Source of the DNA: Prosapia bicincta
Lineage: Eukaryota; Arthropoda; Insecta; Hemiptera; Cercopidae
Direction of reading: 5' to 3'
Assembly (NCBI GenBank): GCA_036971475.1
Contig: JBAIZL010000005.1
Coordinates: forward strand, 57,739,931-57,803,930
DNA length: 64,000 bases
Under the pieces are notes generated by a model. That model was not told the DNA's origin and did no database searches. It saw only the letters and a program-made list of their open reading frames with translations. Below are positions 37,336-53,456 of the stretch, piece after piece; the stretch's first letter is position 1, and each line of letters begins with the position of its first letter. A program made the translations under genes and the position numbers.

Positions 37336-38171
37336 TTGAGCAATATGTATATACAGTATATATATATCGTTCGCTTCCGCAATGTAACCAAAATAATTAT
37401 CGGTAGCGCCTATAGAACTCGCATATGCGCCGCTCGTGGTAGTAGAAATGGACCGACGGCTCATATTTTTGACTCTGCTCGTTACTTTTATCATTCTGAC
37501 AAATCGGTGGTTTACTTTAACGGATTGATGTATTCGTATTTGTCTGTAGACATGTCTGGCGTTAGTGTGGGACATTAGGTCTTTCAGTTATCAAGGTCAA
37601 AGACATAAAAATGACATTCTTGTTTATCCCTTCGTGCTACTGAGGCAATTTTTGATTTATTTGATAACGCTTTACTAAGTAACATTCATCACAAAAGATG
37701 TAGACGTGTCAAAAGTGATGGATGCGTTTGTAAATATTCTGTGCTGTGTATGTAAACTAACTCAAATGTAAACATATTTTGCCTCGATCGCAATAATATT
37801 GATATGGTCTGTCTTTTTTCGATATATAAGCAATCTGTCTAGCATGACTAACCATGAAAAGTTATAAGTGTTTGTTGATAAGCGTCTGTGGTGGCTCTGA
37901 CGTGGACACTCGGACTACGATTGGATTTTCGTGCTATAAACCGACCGGCTAATATTTGTGCCATCCCAAAAAACTCTAAAAAACAGAACAAAAACAAAAA
38001 TATACAACAAACACACATACGTCAAGGGTTTGTATGAAACATAATAGCTATTACAACAACTTTCCACTTTTGGTCTGAACGAAGGTCGGGCCCACGTTAA
38101 CGTGGTCTGTGTGGAAAGATTGAATTCTTACCGCGTCTGTCAAGAGAAATCAGACGGCGCATATATGCGCC
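37336..38171. other. Unique stretch, no gene seen
   Basis: Short opposing open frames at 37318-37578 are unsupported. Otherwise featureless. Confidence 0.45.
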
Positions 38172-41022
<2,851 letters not shown>

Positions 41023-41245
41023 GAAAAACATACACAAAACTCACAAATTAACCATTTATTTACTCATGCGCGTTTCAATAACAAAGTCATCATCATGTGT
41101 GAGTGTTACTACTACAAACTCTAACTCAACTACGTGTTGTAAGTTAGAGTTTGTAGTAGTAAAACTCACTGATGATGATTACTTTGTCATTGAAACGCGT
41201 ATGAGTAAATAAATGATTAATTTGTGAGTTTCGTGTATGTTTTTA
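41023..41245. repeat. Foldback element FB5
   Basis: Arms AAAAACATACACAAAACTCA...CATGCGCGTTTCAATAACAA and their complement pair almost along their whole length, with a centre near 41130. The inner arms ACTACAAACTCTAACT pair with AGTTAGAGTTTGTAGT. The right arm holds a well-formed hammerhead-like unit; the left-arm unit has a disrupted core. Confidence 0.9.
41164..41206 (+). ncRNA. Hammerhead-ribozyme-like motif in FB5
   Basis: Stem I ACTCA 41164-41168 pairs perfectly with TGAGT 41202-41206. Core CTGATGA 41169-41175, one unpaired T, stem II GATTAC 41177-41182 with GTCATT 41186-41191 (one mismatch, one G-T, TTT loop), GAAA 41192-41195, stem III ACGCGT 41195-41200, then A41201 as UH base (GTA site). 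AAATAAA follows. The deviations are the extra T and the stem II mismatch. Confidence 0.58.
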
Positions 41246-43696
41246 ACATAACCTCACAATCTAAGCTCAAAGAATATTTGTATTGTCTACATGACCTTTA
41301 TTTAATTTGAGGCAACACTCGTACAGTTCTTAAAGGATTTGTGATTTTGGTGAAGAGAAGTTGTTTCATGCTCGTTATACATTTTTTGTGTGTTCAATTT
41401 ATTTATTATAAACTGCAACTAAGATAAATCCTATCTAGCAGCTTGCTTTCTGATGCAGATTACAATGTTCGTCTTGTTCCAATGAACGAGACTGACTTGA
41501 TGTTGCTCTGGAATCAAGTCCAAAGGTTTAGTGCGCTTAAGTCTACGCACTGGTATCCTGTGAGCTAGTCGCATAGCTGCAGGGTTCGTATGTTCCTGGA
41601 GCCGCCCGAAGTGATTCACTGCTGCAGTGGCGGCCTTCTCTCTCACGCTCTTAGGATCGTTATACATGTGGGTTTTTTTCTGTAGTTGGACGATGATGGT
41701 TGGTGGGTTATCAAGGTCAATCTGCTTCATCATTCCCCAGACGTAGGCGACAGGCGGTGGAAGATTGGGGGAATGGGTTGGGCGAGGAACGTTCGTTCTA
41801 AGGAAGATGAGGCGGTTACAAAAAGTTTCTTAAAAGAAAGCAATGTTGTCTAAGGCAATGACACCATTGTGAAGGAGAAGGCAAGTTTCTGTCTCAATAA
41901 AATCCTCCTATATAACGACCGAGGTTGACCCTATATCGGTCATTACACTAGAGTGATTTAGTTTCAGGACTGTTTATTTTGACGCGTAAGGTATATTTCT
42001 TTCATGGTATTACTGTTTACATTTGACAAAAGTGAATAAAAATATTATTGTTTTATATTTTGCAAATTAAAAAACCCCAACCATACACAAAGTAGCACCT
42101 TATTCCCAAACCCTGGGCAACATAGTCCTCCTCCACTTCTCCCCAACTGAATGTGTCGTGACACACATGACTCCCTGTCTCCCATAGTCTCCCAATGCTC
42201 TCCGTAAAGTTCCATAACGCTCCCAGCATACATAATTTTAGAGGCATTTGGGTCTGGGTATTGTTAGGTCTTTATCGAAGAGCTCACAGAGACCCTGACT
42301 TCTGAGCTCCTTTAGAAGCGCCTGGCCTACACAGAGATCTTGATCTAACTTAGATCAAACTTAGTTTCTGGGTTATCCCAGAAACTTGATAATGCTTAAA
42401 TATATCAACGGTTCACAGTAAGCAGACTCGCCACCAGGTAGTCCTTGTCCTCCAAGAGTATTACGTAGCTCCAAGGTTCATCGAGCATTTATCCCTGTTT
42501 AGTACCAAATGGATCCAGTTATAGTATTTGGATGCAACCTCGGAACCCCCATCGTAACATTACCTTATGGTTTCATGCACAGCTTTCTAGATTTGCTAAC
42601 TATTGAGTCCTTTCACGTGTTATTAACCTAATGGTGACCCGGTAGAGATGTTGTTGACACAATGCTTTCGAAAATATATAAATTACGTAGTTACATTAAG
42701 TTTAATTTTTCTAATTTCCCTTCTTGCCCCTTTTAGAGTAGAATATTTATTCTCATTGAATTTAATTTCTCCGACGTCTTTGTATTTAAGAAGAATGACT
42801 TTAAACAACTGTTTGATTCCGAAGACCTCACATATGTAGCCTGCGCTCGTGGGTCACAGATTTTACCGAGTGATAGTAAGAGGTAGAAATAAACGATGCT
42901 CACAGAAGAGTTTGAAGTTTTTCTATTAGGAGTTGGCAAATCTTTGGTTTTGTTGGAAATTTTAAGTGCTTTTATAGTAACATATAGTCTGTGGGAGGTA
43001 TATTCGCTTTGACCCTACGTATATTGCTTAGAGTATATATTGTTTTACTCCAAGAATATAACTAAATTTTATATATAGAACAGCAGTTCAAGATAGGATT
43101 AAACGTTTTGGCAAGTTATAAAGCAAAACTCTCAATGCTACATAAACTGTATTGTCTTGTAACTCTATGTAACAATATCTTAATACCTATTATACTATAT
43201 ATTATAAATCATAATAAGACAAACGCAGTGTGGCGAAAAACAGATAAATTTAACTTAAACAATTAATTATCCACTAGGCCTACAAAATATTACACCTGGT
43301 TCCAATCGGCTACAACTAAAATCGGAGACATGTTCCATGATGGTGACAGCGTCTTGGCGAGGAGCGAGGATGCTATGCGCTATCTGGCGACGACCTTCGT
43401 AAGGACGAAGTCCTTCCCTGATCCAATTAGCACTGACGCTCGCTCATTAACATATCGGCTACAGAAACCATGACATTAGTTTGCAGTGTTACAGAATGTG
43501 GCCGTCAGGTAGCGCGAATGCTTCTCTAGTACGCGTTAGATTTATTGCAATGAACGCGAACTGTGAATTGTTGCTGAATTTTTACCTTATTGTTGGCAAA
43601 GAGGCTTAGGTTAAAATAATTATAGGAGTGAACAGTTCCTGCTCTATATAACTGATATTTTATTTATAATAATAAATATTTAAAAAATCCTAAAGG
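41246..43696. other. Mostly unique stretch with an unassigned open frame
   Basis: On the minus strand 41431-41733 stays open for 100 codons (with VREKAATAAVNHFGRLQEH) and has near-coding composition, but I recognise no family; it may be a transposon or pseudogene fragment. 42045-42247 has two short overlapping minus-strand frames, also unassigned. A perfect 10-bp hairpin sits at 42363-42386. 43320-43560 is a GC-richer patch. Confidence 0.35.
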
Positions 43697-43928
<232 letters not shown>

Positions 43929-44079
43929 ACGTATATAAATTTTTCAAGATTATACATTTTTCTGATGATGTTCAGGTACTGTTTACCAACGAAAAGCTTT
44001 AAATATAAATTAATAAATAACTCTTGTATTTGAATAACCTTAGTTGTTTTTGATTATTATACAAGAAAACTTATTATAT

Positions 44080-44116
44080 ATATGTGTGTGTGTATGTATG
44101 TATGTATGTATGTATG
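44080..44116. repeat. (GT)n(GTAT)n microsatellite
   Basis: ATATGTGTGTGTGTATGTAT continuing in GTAT units. Confidence 0.9.
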
Positions 44117-44929
44117 AGGCTTATGCATTACTAAACTACTGATTCGATCGCCGTGTAACTTTGTAAATTGTTGAGTAAATTCTTGGGAAGGTTTCATAAC
44201 TTTTCAACATATAATTTTCGAGTGCCAAATTAACATAAAATATGATTTTCTAACTTATCTTAAAACATTTAATTGGCTCATTCGAAATTTTTGTGCTAGG
44301 CAACGGTCAACAATCCAAAATTATTTTCCAACACATTTGAAACAATATACAAAAAATATTGTAGCCTCTATCCGAATGCACTTCAATGAATAACATTAAA
44401 TCAAAAACCTTTACTGTCACACTTTTTTCGATCGACTATTATACGTTCAGCTATTATTAAGTTAATAAAATACTAAATTACGTTTAGCTGATGGTAACCC
44501 GTCATTCATTGACTTTTAGGCGATACGAAGTTCTCCCGGTCAGGTAGTAGGTTATAAAAGTGCTTCTATATTAAAAAAAATTTTTTTAAATTGAAATCAA
44601 ATACTTCAAAATATTCTAATTTTTTAATTTTGATAACGCGTTTTTTGGTGTTTGTATTTTATTGTCTAGGTTTGTCGGAAACATTTTTTTAATTTTCGTG
44701 AAAATATTTAACGACTTATCGTATTTAGCTCTATATTTTAGGTGAATTAAAAAATATGCATAAATAAATCCGTTTTTATTTCAATAGGCGACCTTCTTTA
44801 GTGTATCAGATCTTTGTTAGTGTCAATGGCCGAAGATAGTGCGATCAATAACGTTCTTTTTCAGAACGTTTTTCATAAATTTCCTTTTAAATTTAAAAAA
44901 TGTAAGTTCGGTAATTTATGAATGTATAG

Positions 44930-45476
<547 letters not shown>

Positions 45477-45479
45477 TAT

Positions 45480-45560
45480 AAACTATAGTATAACACTATA
45501 GTAATTACACTATAAACACTATAAACTATAGTAATTACTATAGTAATTACAAATAAAATT
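45480..45560. repeat. Short ACTATAGTAATTAC repeats
   Basis: Irregular tandem copies of CTATAGTAATTAC and ACTATAAAC, partly palindromic (CTATAG). Confidence 0.8.
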
Positions 45561-46371
45561 AATTTAGTAGTTCGAATAGCCTACTGTTTTGTTTATTGCG
45601 CCACAATAAACACGACTTACTGAAACTGAATCAGCTGTAGTTTCAATGATGCAAAACCTTCAAGAACGGTGCGAGTGTTGCCTGAAATTGAACGCAGGTC
45701 ATAAAGAACATATCTATCGTGGATATATTTGTAAAGCTATATAAATAAAATAAAATAAAATCGTACAACTGTTTCAGTACTGTTTATATTTGCGCAAAAG
45801 ATACTTGTACAAGATTCTATTATACCATTTTAGCTCTACTGTAAATAAGCTAGTTTAGGACTTTAGTTTGGAATTCTAATATCCAAATATAATATTCCAA
45901 CAAGTATTGTACTGAAGTGTAAAGAGCAGAATGTAAATTATTACTTTGAAGAGTTTTTATTCGTCCTTATAAACTCGATATTGTTTGGTTGAGCCGGCCA
46001 TGGAGGGGAACGGTGAGCCGTACAAGAACGATGCCTCCTGGTCGTGCAATGAGGGCAGATCGTGCCATACCACAGCTTGACCACACACGACCATACTGCA
46101 CAGTTTACCTTCGTTCATCGACAATCATCACAATAATCAGTACCACATGACGGCGACAGCTCAGCTTCGTGCCATTGCAACGTGAACTCAACTTATAATC
46201 TGCTTCCCTTCAGATCATTGATTCCCTCTGGTATTTCTTTGGTCTAATGCGAGGGCATGTTTAAATCCTTCAAATGAATTGACAAACAGAGAAGTCGTGG
46301 TATTAGATTCGTCAATTGTAATTTATTCTAAACAAAATGATTTTTCAATGTTTTTTATTAACTTACTTCAT

Positions 46372-46375
<4 letters not shown>

Positions 46376-46425
<50 letters not shown>

Positions 46426-46461
46426 TGTGTGCGCGTGCCCGCGCGCGCGTGTGTGTGTGTA
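46376..46461. repeat. (AT)n and GTGCGCG tract
   Basis: About 22 AT units, then GTGTGTGCGCGTGCCCGCGC and GTGTGTGTGT directly against the start of repeat copy L4. Confidence 0.93.
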
Positions 46462-46463
46462 TT

Positions 46464-47065
46464 GTTCAAATACTCAATCGTTAATAAACTACGTTTTTAT
46501 TTCAAATCAATTTTTAAAAATTTAGTGAATGACAATTAATGTTAATGCGCATTTTAAAAATATTTATTCATTCATTCAATTTAAAAAAAAATTGATGACC
46601 CAATCGGATTTGGACTGAATAGCTACATGTTTGTAATCCAGCACTTTGGCACTGAACCAACTTTCCCATAGCTAGAAACCAATTACTTGAAGATGTAAAT
46701 GAAATTATAAGAGAAATGTTCTTTACAATAATGAAGTTTTACAAGATATGGATATAATGAGAAGGTATAGACTGCCATAAGCTCCATAAATTAGAAACGA
46801 AAAAAAAGAAAAATAAATACTGACAAACAAAAATAATAGTCTAATACCATATACATTTTAAAGAGGAAAATGGAAAATTGTATGGAATTTCATTTTCTAT
46901 TTTGCCACTTAGCCTAATAATGTAATAATGTCATATGTAGGCTATATAGGCTACATATTTATATTAATTGTAAATATAAAATAAAAATTAATTAAAATTA
47001 ATTAATTAAAATACAATTAAATACAGGTTCCTTCCTGGTCTACCTCAGAAGGAATCAACTAGTTT
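46464..47065 (+). repeat. Dispersed repeat, long form (copy L4)
   Basis: TTGTTCAAATACTCAATCGT start, tRNA-like module on the minus strand at about 46600-46668 (CACTGAACCAACTTTCCC), TTTCTATTTTGCCACTTAG block, and TCTACCTCAGAAGGAATC end. Confidence 0.8.
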
Positions 47066-47602
47066 TTTTAAAATAGTGTTAATTATTGACAATTGCTATG
47101 ATATTATTAGCCTATAGTTTAAATGTTTTTTGTCCTTTCCAGTTTTGTTTGATAACTAAATATTAGAATTTCGGACAGTAGGTGTTTTAGGCTACAACAC
47201 GCAAGAAAAGGCCTACGTCCAATATCCTCCCTCTAATTAAATAACCCTACACTGCACCCTTTCTTTACCTATGAGATTAAACATTCTGTCATTGGGTTAT
47301 TATTATTATTGACTAACATGGTTCTGGAGAGACGAACACGGATTTTAGAAATATGACTCTAAATATACTTTATACACCACGTATTACATTTCCCCCAAAC
47401 AATGCAAAAATAAGTCTGTTACTAATTCAATTCTTGGCTTTTACAATTCTATACTGTTTCCCCAAACTCTTGAAATTCTCAGATACACTATAAAATATAC
47501 ATTTTCTTCGGAAAGGGTTAAATTTTAAAAAAATAACTAAGCAAATTTTCTTTGGAACATTATCATGATTTTATAAAACACATTGTGTTTATTATTAAAT
47601 CC
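47066..47602. other. AT-rich stretch between two repeat copies
   Basis: No feature recognised. Confidence 0.5.
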
Positions 47603-48285
47603 TCAAATTTTCAATCGTTAATAAAATACGTTTTTATTCATCCAATCAAGTTCAAATAGATTTTTTTCAACCTATAGTGGATGACAATTGATGTTAATAC
47701 AATGTTTAAAATATTTATTTGTTAATTAAATTAAAAGTTTGAGGTATCTTGGTCGGTTTCGAACTGAGAATTTTCATGTTCGAAATCTTACTCTTTGTCA
47801 CTTAGCCAACTTTCCGTAGCTAGAAATGTACTTCTCAAAGATGTATATGAATTTTTATTTTCACCTCATCTGGTTGTCAAAACCTCAATGGCACAATCTT
47901 AAATTGTTACCATGGTTACCACACAATATCATAAAGCACGCTCTAGGTATAAAATGAATGAAAAGAATTAAATAAATAAACAAATTGGATTAACGGTATC
48001 GAACCTTGCTTCACAAACAGACAATGCGAGTGGAAAGTAAAAAGAAACTACAACACGATGCAAGCAACGAAGAAAAGAAAGCGTATAAATAGTAAGAGAA
48101 TTAATAGTCCAACACCATAAGTAGAAAGGAAAATGAAAAATTGCAGACATTCTTTTTCTTTATTGCCACTTAATATTGTTGTTCTGATGTAGGCCTATTT
48201 AGGCTATATTAGTTGTAATTATAAAATAAAAAGAAATTATAATAAAATTTTTCTTTGTTGATTTAAGTAGGATTTGACTTTATAA
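47603..48285 (+). repeat. Dispersed repeat, long form (copy L5)
   Basis: CTCAAATTTTCAATCGTTAA start, minus-strand tRNA-like module at about 47748-47815 (GTTTCGAACTGAG as B box, CACTTAGCCAACTTTCC as A box), and GTTGATTTAAGTAGGATTTG end. Same orientation as L4 and close to it. Confidence 0.8.
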
Positions 48286-48994
48286 AGAATTATATCCCTT
48301 GTTTCTTGCATAGAAAAGTTAAAAAATTAAAAATAACCCTAAAACTAAGTGTACAGGGAATGTACGTACTTCCTAGATAGAATAGCGTATTTGTAGATGT
48401 ACAAAACATAAATAATCTAAGACTTTGCTGAATAATTAAAACCCTAAAGGCCCTTTTTTAATCAATGAACGGGGTGAGGTGCGAGCGATGATGGCTGAAA
48501 TAGTTCGTTTGTATAGATGTTTGGGGGCTTAAAGTTGTACATGGAAATCTAATTTTTCACAGTCTTATATTTGAATAATTAGGTTAGGCTTGGAGTTACA
48601 AATACTTAACAAAGTTATAAATGACAGTGTTTTATAAATAATTCATAGACTTTATTAATTATAACATAAACCTATAACACAGTACATATCCCAATGTAGT
48701 TCTTTCAAAGTTTATGTAACCGTTTCAATTACATGTCATCTAATGTAGAAATGTCAGATGTGATGTGGATATTGTAAATAATTACATTAGTGAAACATTT
48801 TTGTAAATATTCAGTACGAAATGAAACTTTGCAACTAGATGTGAAGAACGTGTTGTAGGCAAAAGAAGCGAGTTAACGGTCAGTAGTGGGGACTGTATGT
48901 GCCTTTGTAGCCCAAAAATTGCTTCAGTAAGTATAGGACTAGCGAAGTAATCATAACTATGTGTAAATAGAAGTAAGTTATAATTTCCGTATTA

Positions 48995-49190
48995 TGAATA
49001 AATAAAAACCTCTTAAGCCACAAATACTTTTTATTTATGTCTTGATCCACATTTCGAATTGCAAAGCAATCATCTTAAAATTAAAACCCTGCAAGACTCT
49101 TTCAGTAATTTCCATTGAAGGCGATTGCTTTGCAATTGAAATGAAGATGGAAGCATAAATACATTTTTGTTGTGGTTTATTTGAAATTAA
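48995..49190. repeat. Decayed foldback element FB6
   Basis: Left AACCTCTTAAGCCACAAATA...CACATTTCGAATTGCAAAGC and right GATTGCTTTGCAATTGAAAT...TGTTGTGGTTTATTTG are imperfect complements. The layout equals FB2, with the same GATTGC/GCAATT stem II, but the cores read TTGAAGG and, on the other strand, TTTAAGA, so the hammerhead signature is lost. Confidence 0.75.
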
Positions 49191-49469
49191 AAAAAAAAAA
49201 AAATACCACAGTTGCTTCAAATCATTATTTATTGCCCGTGTCTAGCCCTAAATAGCCTCACAGGGAGTGTAAACGTATTCGCTTGTGAACTCGTGACTGT
49301 AATTCAAGGAATAACTACCTGTTCTCAAAAGAACATAAAATTTATAAAAAAATATGGTATAAAACAAAATTGATGTTAAAAATTATCTACCAAGATGGTA
49401 AAAAGTGATTTTGTTTTTCCCTGGTAACTTTTCAAATCATAATTAATATGACAAGATGGAAACGAGCGA

Positions 49470-50025
49470 TCTGTCCCGAGCTGTAGTTTATTGTCCAGTT
49501 TTGCAGTGTTTAATAGAGCTATCATTTAAAAGCCATTGAAAACAAAGTTCTCCGACAACGATTAAAACAGTATTGATTACCTTCGTAGCCCCGTTGTTGT
49601 AAGTATGGGGCTGTTTAGAGACGCATAAAAACTGACAATCTGATATACGGCGCGGGGCGTCTACTCCCAAAGAAGTCATCCGCGGGACGCATATTTACTC
49701 GTCCTCCAGCAGGAAAACATCGCCGATTACTTGTAATTAGCAGTTTAAACATGGCGCGAACGGCGTGATGTATCAATTACCTGGAAGTTTTCTGCCCGAG
49801 CAGCCGCGTGTCAGGTCCAGCTATCGCGATAGTTTACGATCGAGCGAGCTTGCATCTTATTTAACGCTGTTTCGCCATATACGACCGCGGATTCCGAAGT
49901 CTACGACGAAATGCCACTTGGATTTATTTACGCTACAGAGTTTACCCAGTTACCGGCGCGTCTGGAAAGAATTTATTCCGACTGGAGAAACTAGCATTCT
50001 TTACAAAGTTTCTTTCTTATGAAAT
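49470..50025. promoter_or_regulatory. Candidate intronic regulatory island
   Basis: Repeat-free and GC-richer than the surroundings, with CGCCGATTACTTGTAATTAG (homeodomain-type TAATTA) near 49720, CGCGATAG, ATCGATCGAGC-like words and TTTACGAT. About 3 kb upstream of the apterous exon. Open frames here match nothing I know. Intronic enhancer is a guess from composition and position. Confidence 0.28.
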
Positions 50026-50122
50026 ATTGATGGAGATATTTTTATCACGGACATCAACAGTCTATTTGATTATGTGTGTTGCTCTTTAATAAAAAGGTTA
50101 CAAGAAATAACTTGTGTCCAGA

Positions 50123-50612
50123 ACAAGTAATATAAAAATAAATAAATAAAGTCTATTCCTACTTAGGTCGTTGAAGGACAATTTTATTTTAGTTACTTTT
50201 TATTAAATAATTACAATTAACATAAATAAACTAACATAACATGGATTAAAACAGCTGTTCTACCACATAACCTATAATATAAAATCAGCTGTTTTATGAA
50301 ATCATATGTTATATTTTAAGAACAATGTGACGAAATAAATATATTTTATGCCTTAGTCTTTTGTGAAAAGTTTTTCTCTAAGATAAAAATATAATTAATT
50401 CATTATTAAATTTAATTAATGAATTAATATTTGAAAAAAAACATCAATTATTATCCACTATGAATTTTAAAAAAATGTATTTAGACTTGAGTGTATGGAT
50501 AAAAAGTATTTTACTATCGATTGATATTTATGAACACGATATAGGGTCTATAGGGTATAAGTTACAGAGTTAAGTTGAGTGTGAACTAATAGAATGAATT
50601 GGAAAATATCTT
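50123..50612 (-). repeat. Dispersed repeat, short form (copy S6)
   Basis: Reverse orientation: CAAGTAATATAAAAATAAAT, CTACTTAGGTCGTTGAAGG, AACAGCTGTTCTACCACATA, ATGAAATCATATGTTATATT and GTGTGAACTAATAGAATGAA. Confidence 0.85.
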
Positions 50613-51099
50613 TTCCAGGTTTGTTTGGTTTATTTAAAAATACGACAATATTTTGAGAGTGAAACATAATTTATATCAATTTAAACGCTATCTTACAGTA
50701 TCTAAATCAGACAAGGATTGATTTGAAAATTTGAATGTAAGATGTACATTCACGCTCAAGAAGTAAACTTCTTATAAAAGAAACAGGGACATACCCGAGG
50801 CGGGAAGGTCCTGAATGTCCGGACGTATTTTAGGCAATCTGTTGACTGCACAATAATTTTTTAATACATAAAATCAATTTTGTTCTTATGTAGTAATAAA
50901 ATTTTGCATTATAATCCCAATATGGCAGAAATAACTAATTTCATTCCTCGCCTATTCAATATGAAAATGTGTATCTACAGTTAAATTTATATTTTATCCT
51001 GTTACTATTGTTATCGTATTAGTTATAGTGTTATCGTTTGTTGGGTACTAAAAACAAATTTGAAAATAACCATCTACTAGCAGTCTTATTGTATACATA

Positions 51100-51101
<2 letters not shown>
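50613..51101. other. AT-rich stretch, no feature seen
   Basis: Nothing recognised. Confidence 0.5.

Positions 51102-51179
<78 letters not shown>
51102..51179. repeat. (AT)n(GA)n microsatellite
   Basis: About 23 AT and 16 GA units. Confidence 0.96.
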
Positions 51180-51180
<1 letters not shown>

Positions 51181-53034
51181 AATATATGTATATATTGGTT
51201 CAAAATGTCCCCTGGAGACCACAAACGCTCTAGTTACCTTTCATACAGGTGAGCGGGGGTTTTCAGACCTCCAAATTCCACCATTGAACAACTCCAAATA
51301 CAATCCTGGGTATATCCCTGGTAAGAAATAAGGTTTAAAAAGATACTTAGATTATTTCTAGGAATGTAAATGACAAATTGTTCTTAGTATTAAACAAAGT
51401 GCACTTTGAACATTTGGAAAGAATGAAATGAGCCACTTGACCGCTGGAATACAAACAGTGTGATACACACTTACCTCACTTTAGTTTTGCTATTATGTTG
51501 GGAGAAAGTGTAATCGAAATGGGGAGCTGTCTGAACTTTCAGAAGGAGAATAGTTAAACTTGATCGGCAATTTGCTCTGGCACGTAGAAAATAACTCAGA
51601 ACATTTCATCTTTTATGTGTTATAGTGTCAAGGTTGGATGCAGAAAAACTCTGCACAAATACCACTGGTATAATGCGCCTACTATCGTGGATTTTGCATT
51701 TAATAATAACTACAAGAAGCTAATTAGGCTGCCGTACATCGTAATTTGAAAAGAGGGACCCTGCATTTATAATAGGCCTGTACGATAGTTTTCCCACCAT
51801 TTGTATAATTATATGTATATTGTGTTTGTAGCCTCCCATTCATATTTTTTGTTTTAATTTTTTTAAGAAGTTTTAATATGTAGGCCTACTTGTTAACAAT
51901 TATATATTGTTAATTTAAATATAACCTCAGCATGAAACCTTTTTTTACTTAAAGAAATATACATTTTAATTTTTTTATCTTTAAACAGAACATTTTAACC
52001 TTGGATTATGTCATCGCTAGTGTTTATTTGATTACGTTTCTCGTGTTTCTATTTTGGAAAAAAATAATTCAAAAAACAAGAATCCCAAAGCCGGCATTGC
52101 CTTGCAGAAAGTAAACTTGCACGCACGCACAAACAGACGCACGCACGCGCACGAACACACTATATACCTATTCTTTTAAATTGTAATTGGTTAAAGTGCA
52201 AGTGGAATTTTGAGTAGCAATGTGTTAAATGTAATTTCCTTATTAACTTTCGTCCACACTAAGGCTGAAAATTTTCAGTTATATTAGGATTTGTGATTTC
52301 TAAGCATCTTTCATATCCGATGAATTACTTCATAATTAGGCTAATGGCTTCTGACAGATATTGGCTAAGCCCAATAGAAATATATATTGTACGGATGTAT
52401 ATTGAGAGAACTCTGGAAATGTGAGGATGCCACATTAAAGGGGGTTGTCTTTGATCACCGAAAATTATTAGCATTTTAAATTACGTTTAAATAATTACAA
52501 CTATAACAATAATATTTTTATAGAGTATACAGTGTTATATATATTAAATATAAAGCCTATTAATATCTCTTAGTTAAAATGATAAATGCAAAATTAAAAA
52601 GAGACAAGGTAAAATCCTTTAATTAAACACACACGAAATCACCAGCGAATTATTTTTTTTAGTGAGAAGTAATTTTAGTGAATTAAATACACTTATGGTG
52701 AGATTAGTTAGGGTTAGACAAGGAGGTTTCTATCTTCAAATAGGCTGCTTGCTACCTAGTTTTACTATTACCTACTGCACCGATTTTGTGCGTTAAAATT
52801 ACCAATTATTAGTCCCCCACTTATGACTGTTAAAGGTTTAAGCACGTTTTGTGTTCAGTACGTTCAGACTTTTCTTCACAACACGTTATTAAATATTTGA
52901 AAACATCACTTGCTATTCTAATCACGAATTAATTATTTTAAGTGTCCATATCCCATCCGACACTTTTACACAGTGACCAAACGTGGTTGCCACGAAACTA
53001 GCACATTTTCATAGTGATTTTTCTTTGCTTTCAG
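51180..53034 (+). other. Intron sequence upstream of the apterous exon
   Basis: AT-rich with no repeats recognised except a small CGCACGCAC tract near 52120-52155. It ends in the polypyrimidine run TTTTTCTTTGCTTTCAG at the splice acceptor. Confidence 0.7.
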
Positions 53035-53456
53035 GTTATTTGGGATGAAACGCTGTGGCCGATGCCAAGCCGCCATTCTGGCATCCGAGTTGGTCATGCG
53101 CGCTAGAGAAATGGTCTTCCACGTCCACTGCTTCACCTGCGCAATATGTTCATCAGCTTTAACCAAAGGCGACACTTTCGGCATGAGGGACGGCGCCGTG
53201 TTCTGCCGCCTGCACTACCAGGAGCTTCCTCCCAACCCACCGTCGCCGGACGATCGTCTTCCTTTTCCTCCCGGCACGCCGGAACACCACTATCACTCGC
53301 GACTGGGGCCTCACCAGACGCCGCCTCTACAGCCGCCTGCGCCTGACGGGGTTAAAGTAGGCAACACGTTTTTCAATGGGACGCCGACGCCGAGACAGAA
53401 AGGAAGGCCAAGGAAGAGGAAGCCAAAGGACTTGGAGGCTATGACGGCTAATTTAG
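53035..53456 (+). CDS. ap: Apterous LIM-homeodomain protein, internal exon (second LIM domain and linker)
   Basis: Apterous is a nuclear LIM-homeodomain transcription factor that specifies dorsal wing fate and certain neurons in insects; its LIM domains bind the Chip/LDB cofactor. The exon opens after acceptor CTTTCAG with one base completing a codon, then LFGMKRCGRCQAAI. Zinc ligands of LIM2, numbered from that Met (53045), are C4, C7, H26, C29, C32, C35, C54 and H57, all present. A Pro/His-rich spacer follows, then QKGRPRKRKPKDLEAMTANL, a basic AT-hook-like segment very like Apterous orthologues. The exon ends before donor GGTAAGAC, phase 1. LIM1 must lie upstream and the homeodomain downstream; neither was found in the window. 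The Met at 53045 is internal, not a start. Which apterous paralogue (A or B) cannot be told. Confidence 0.92.
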
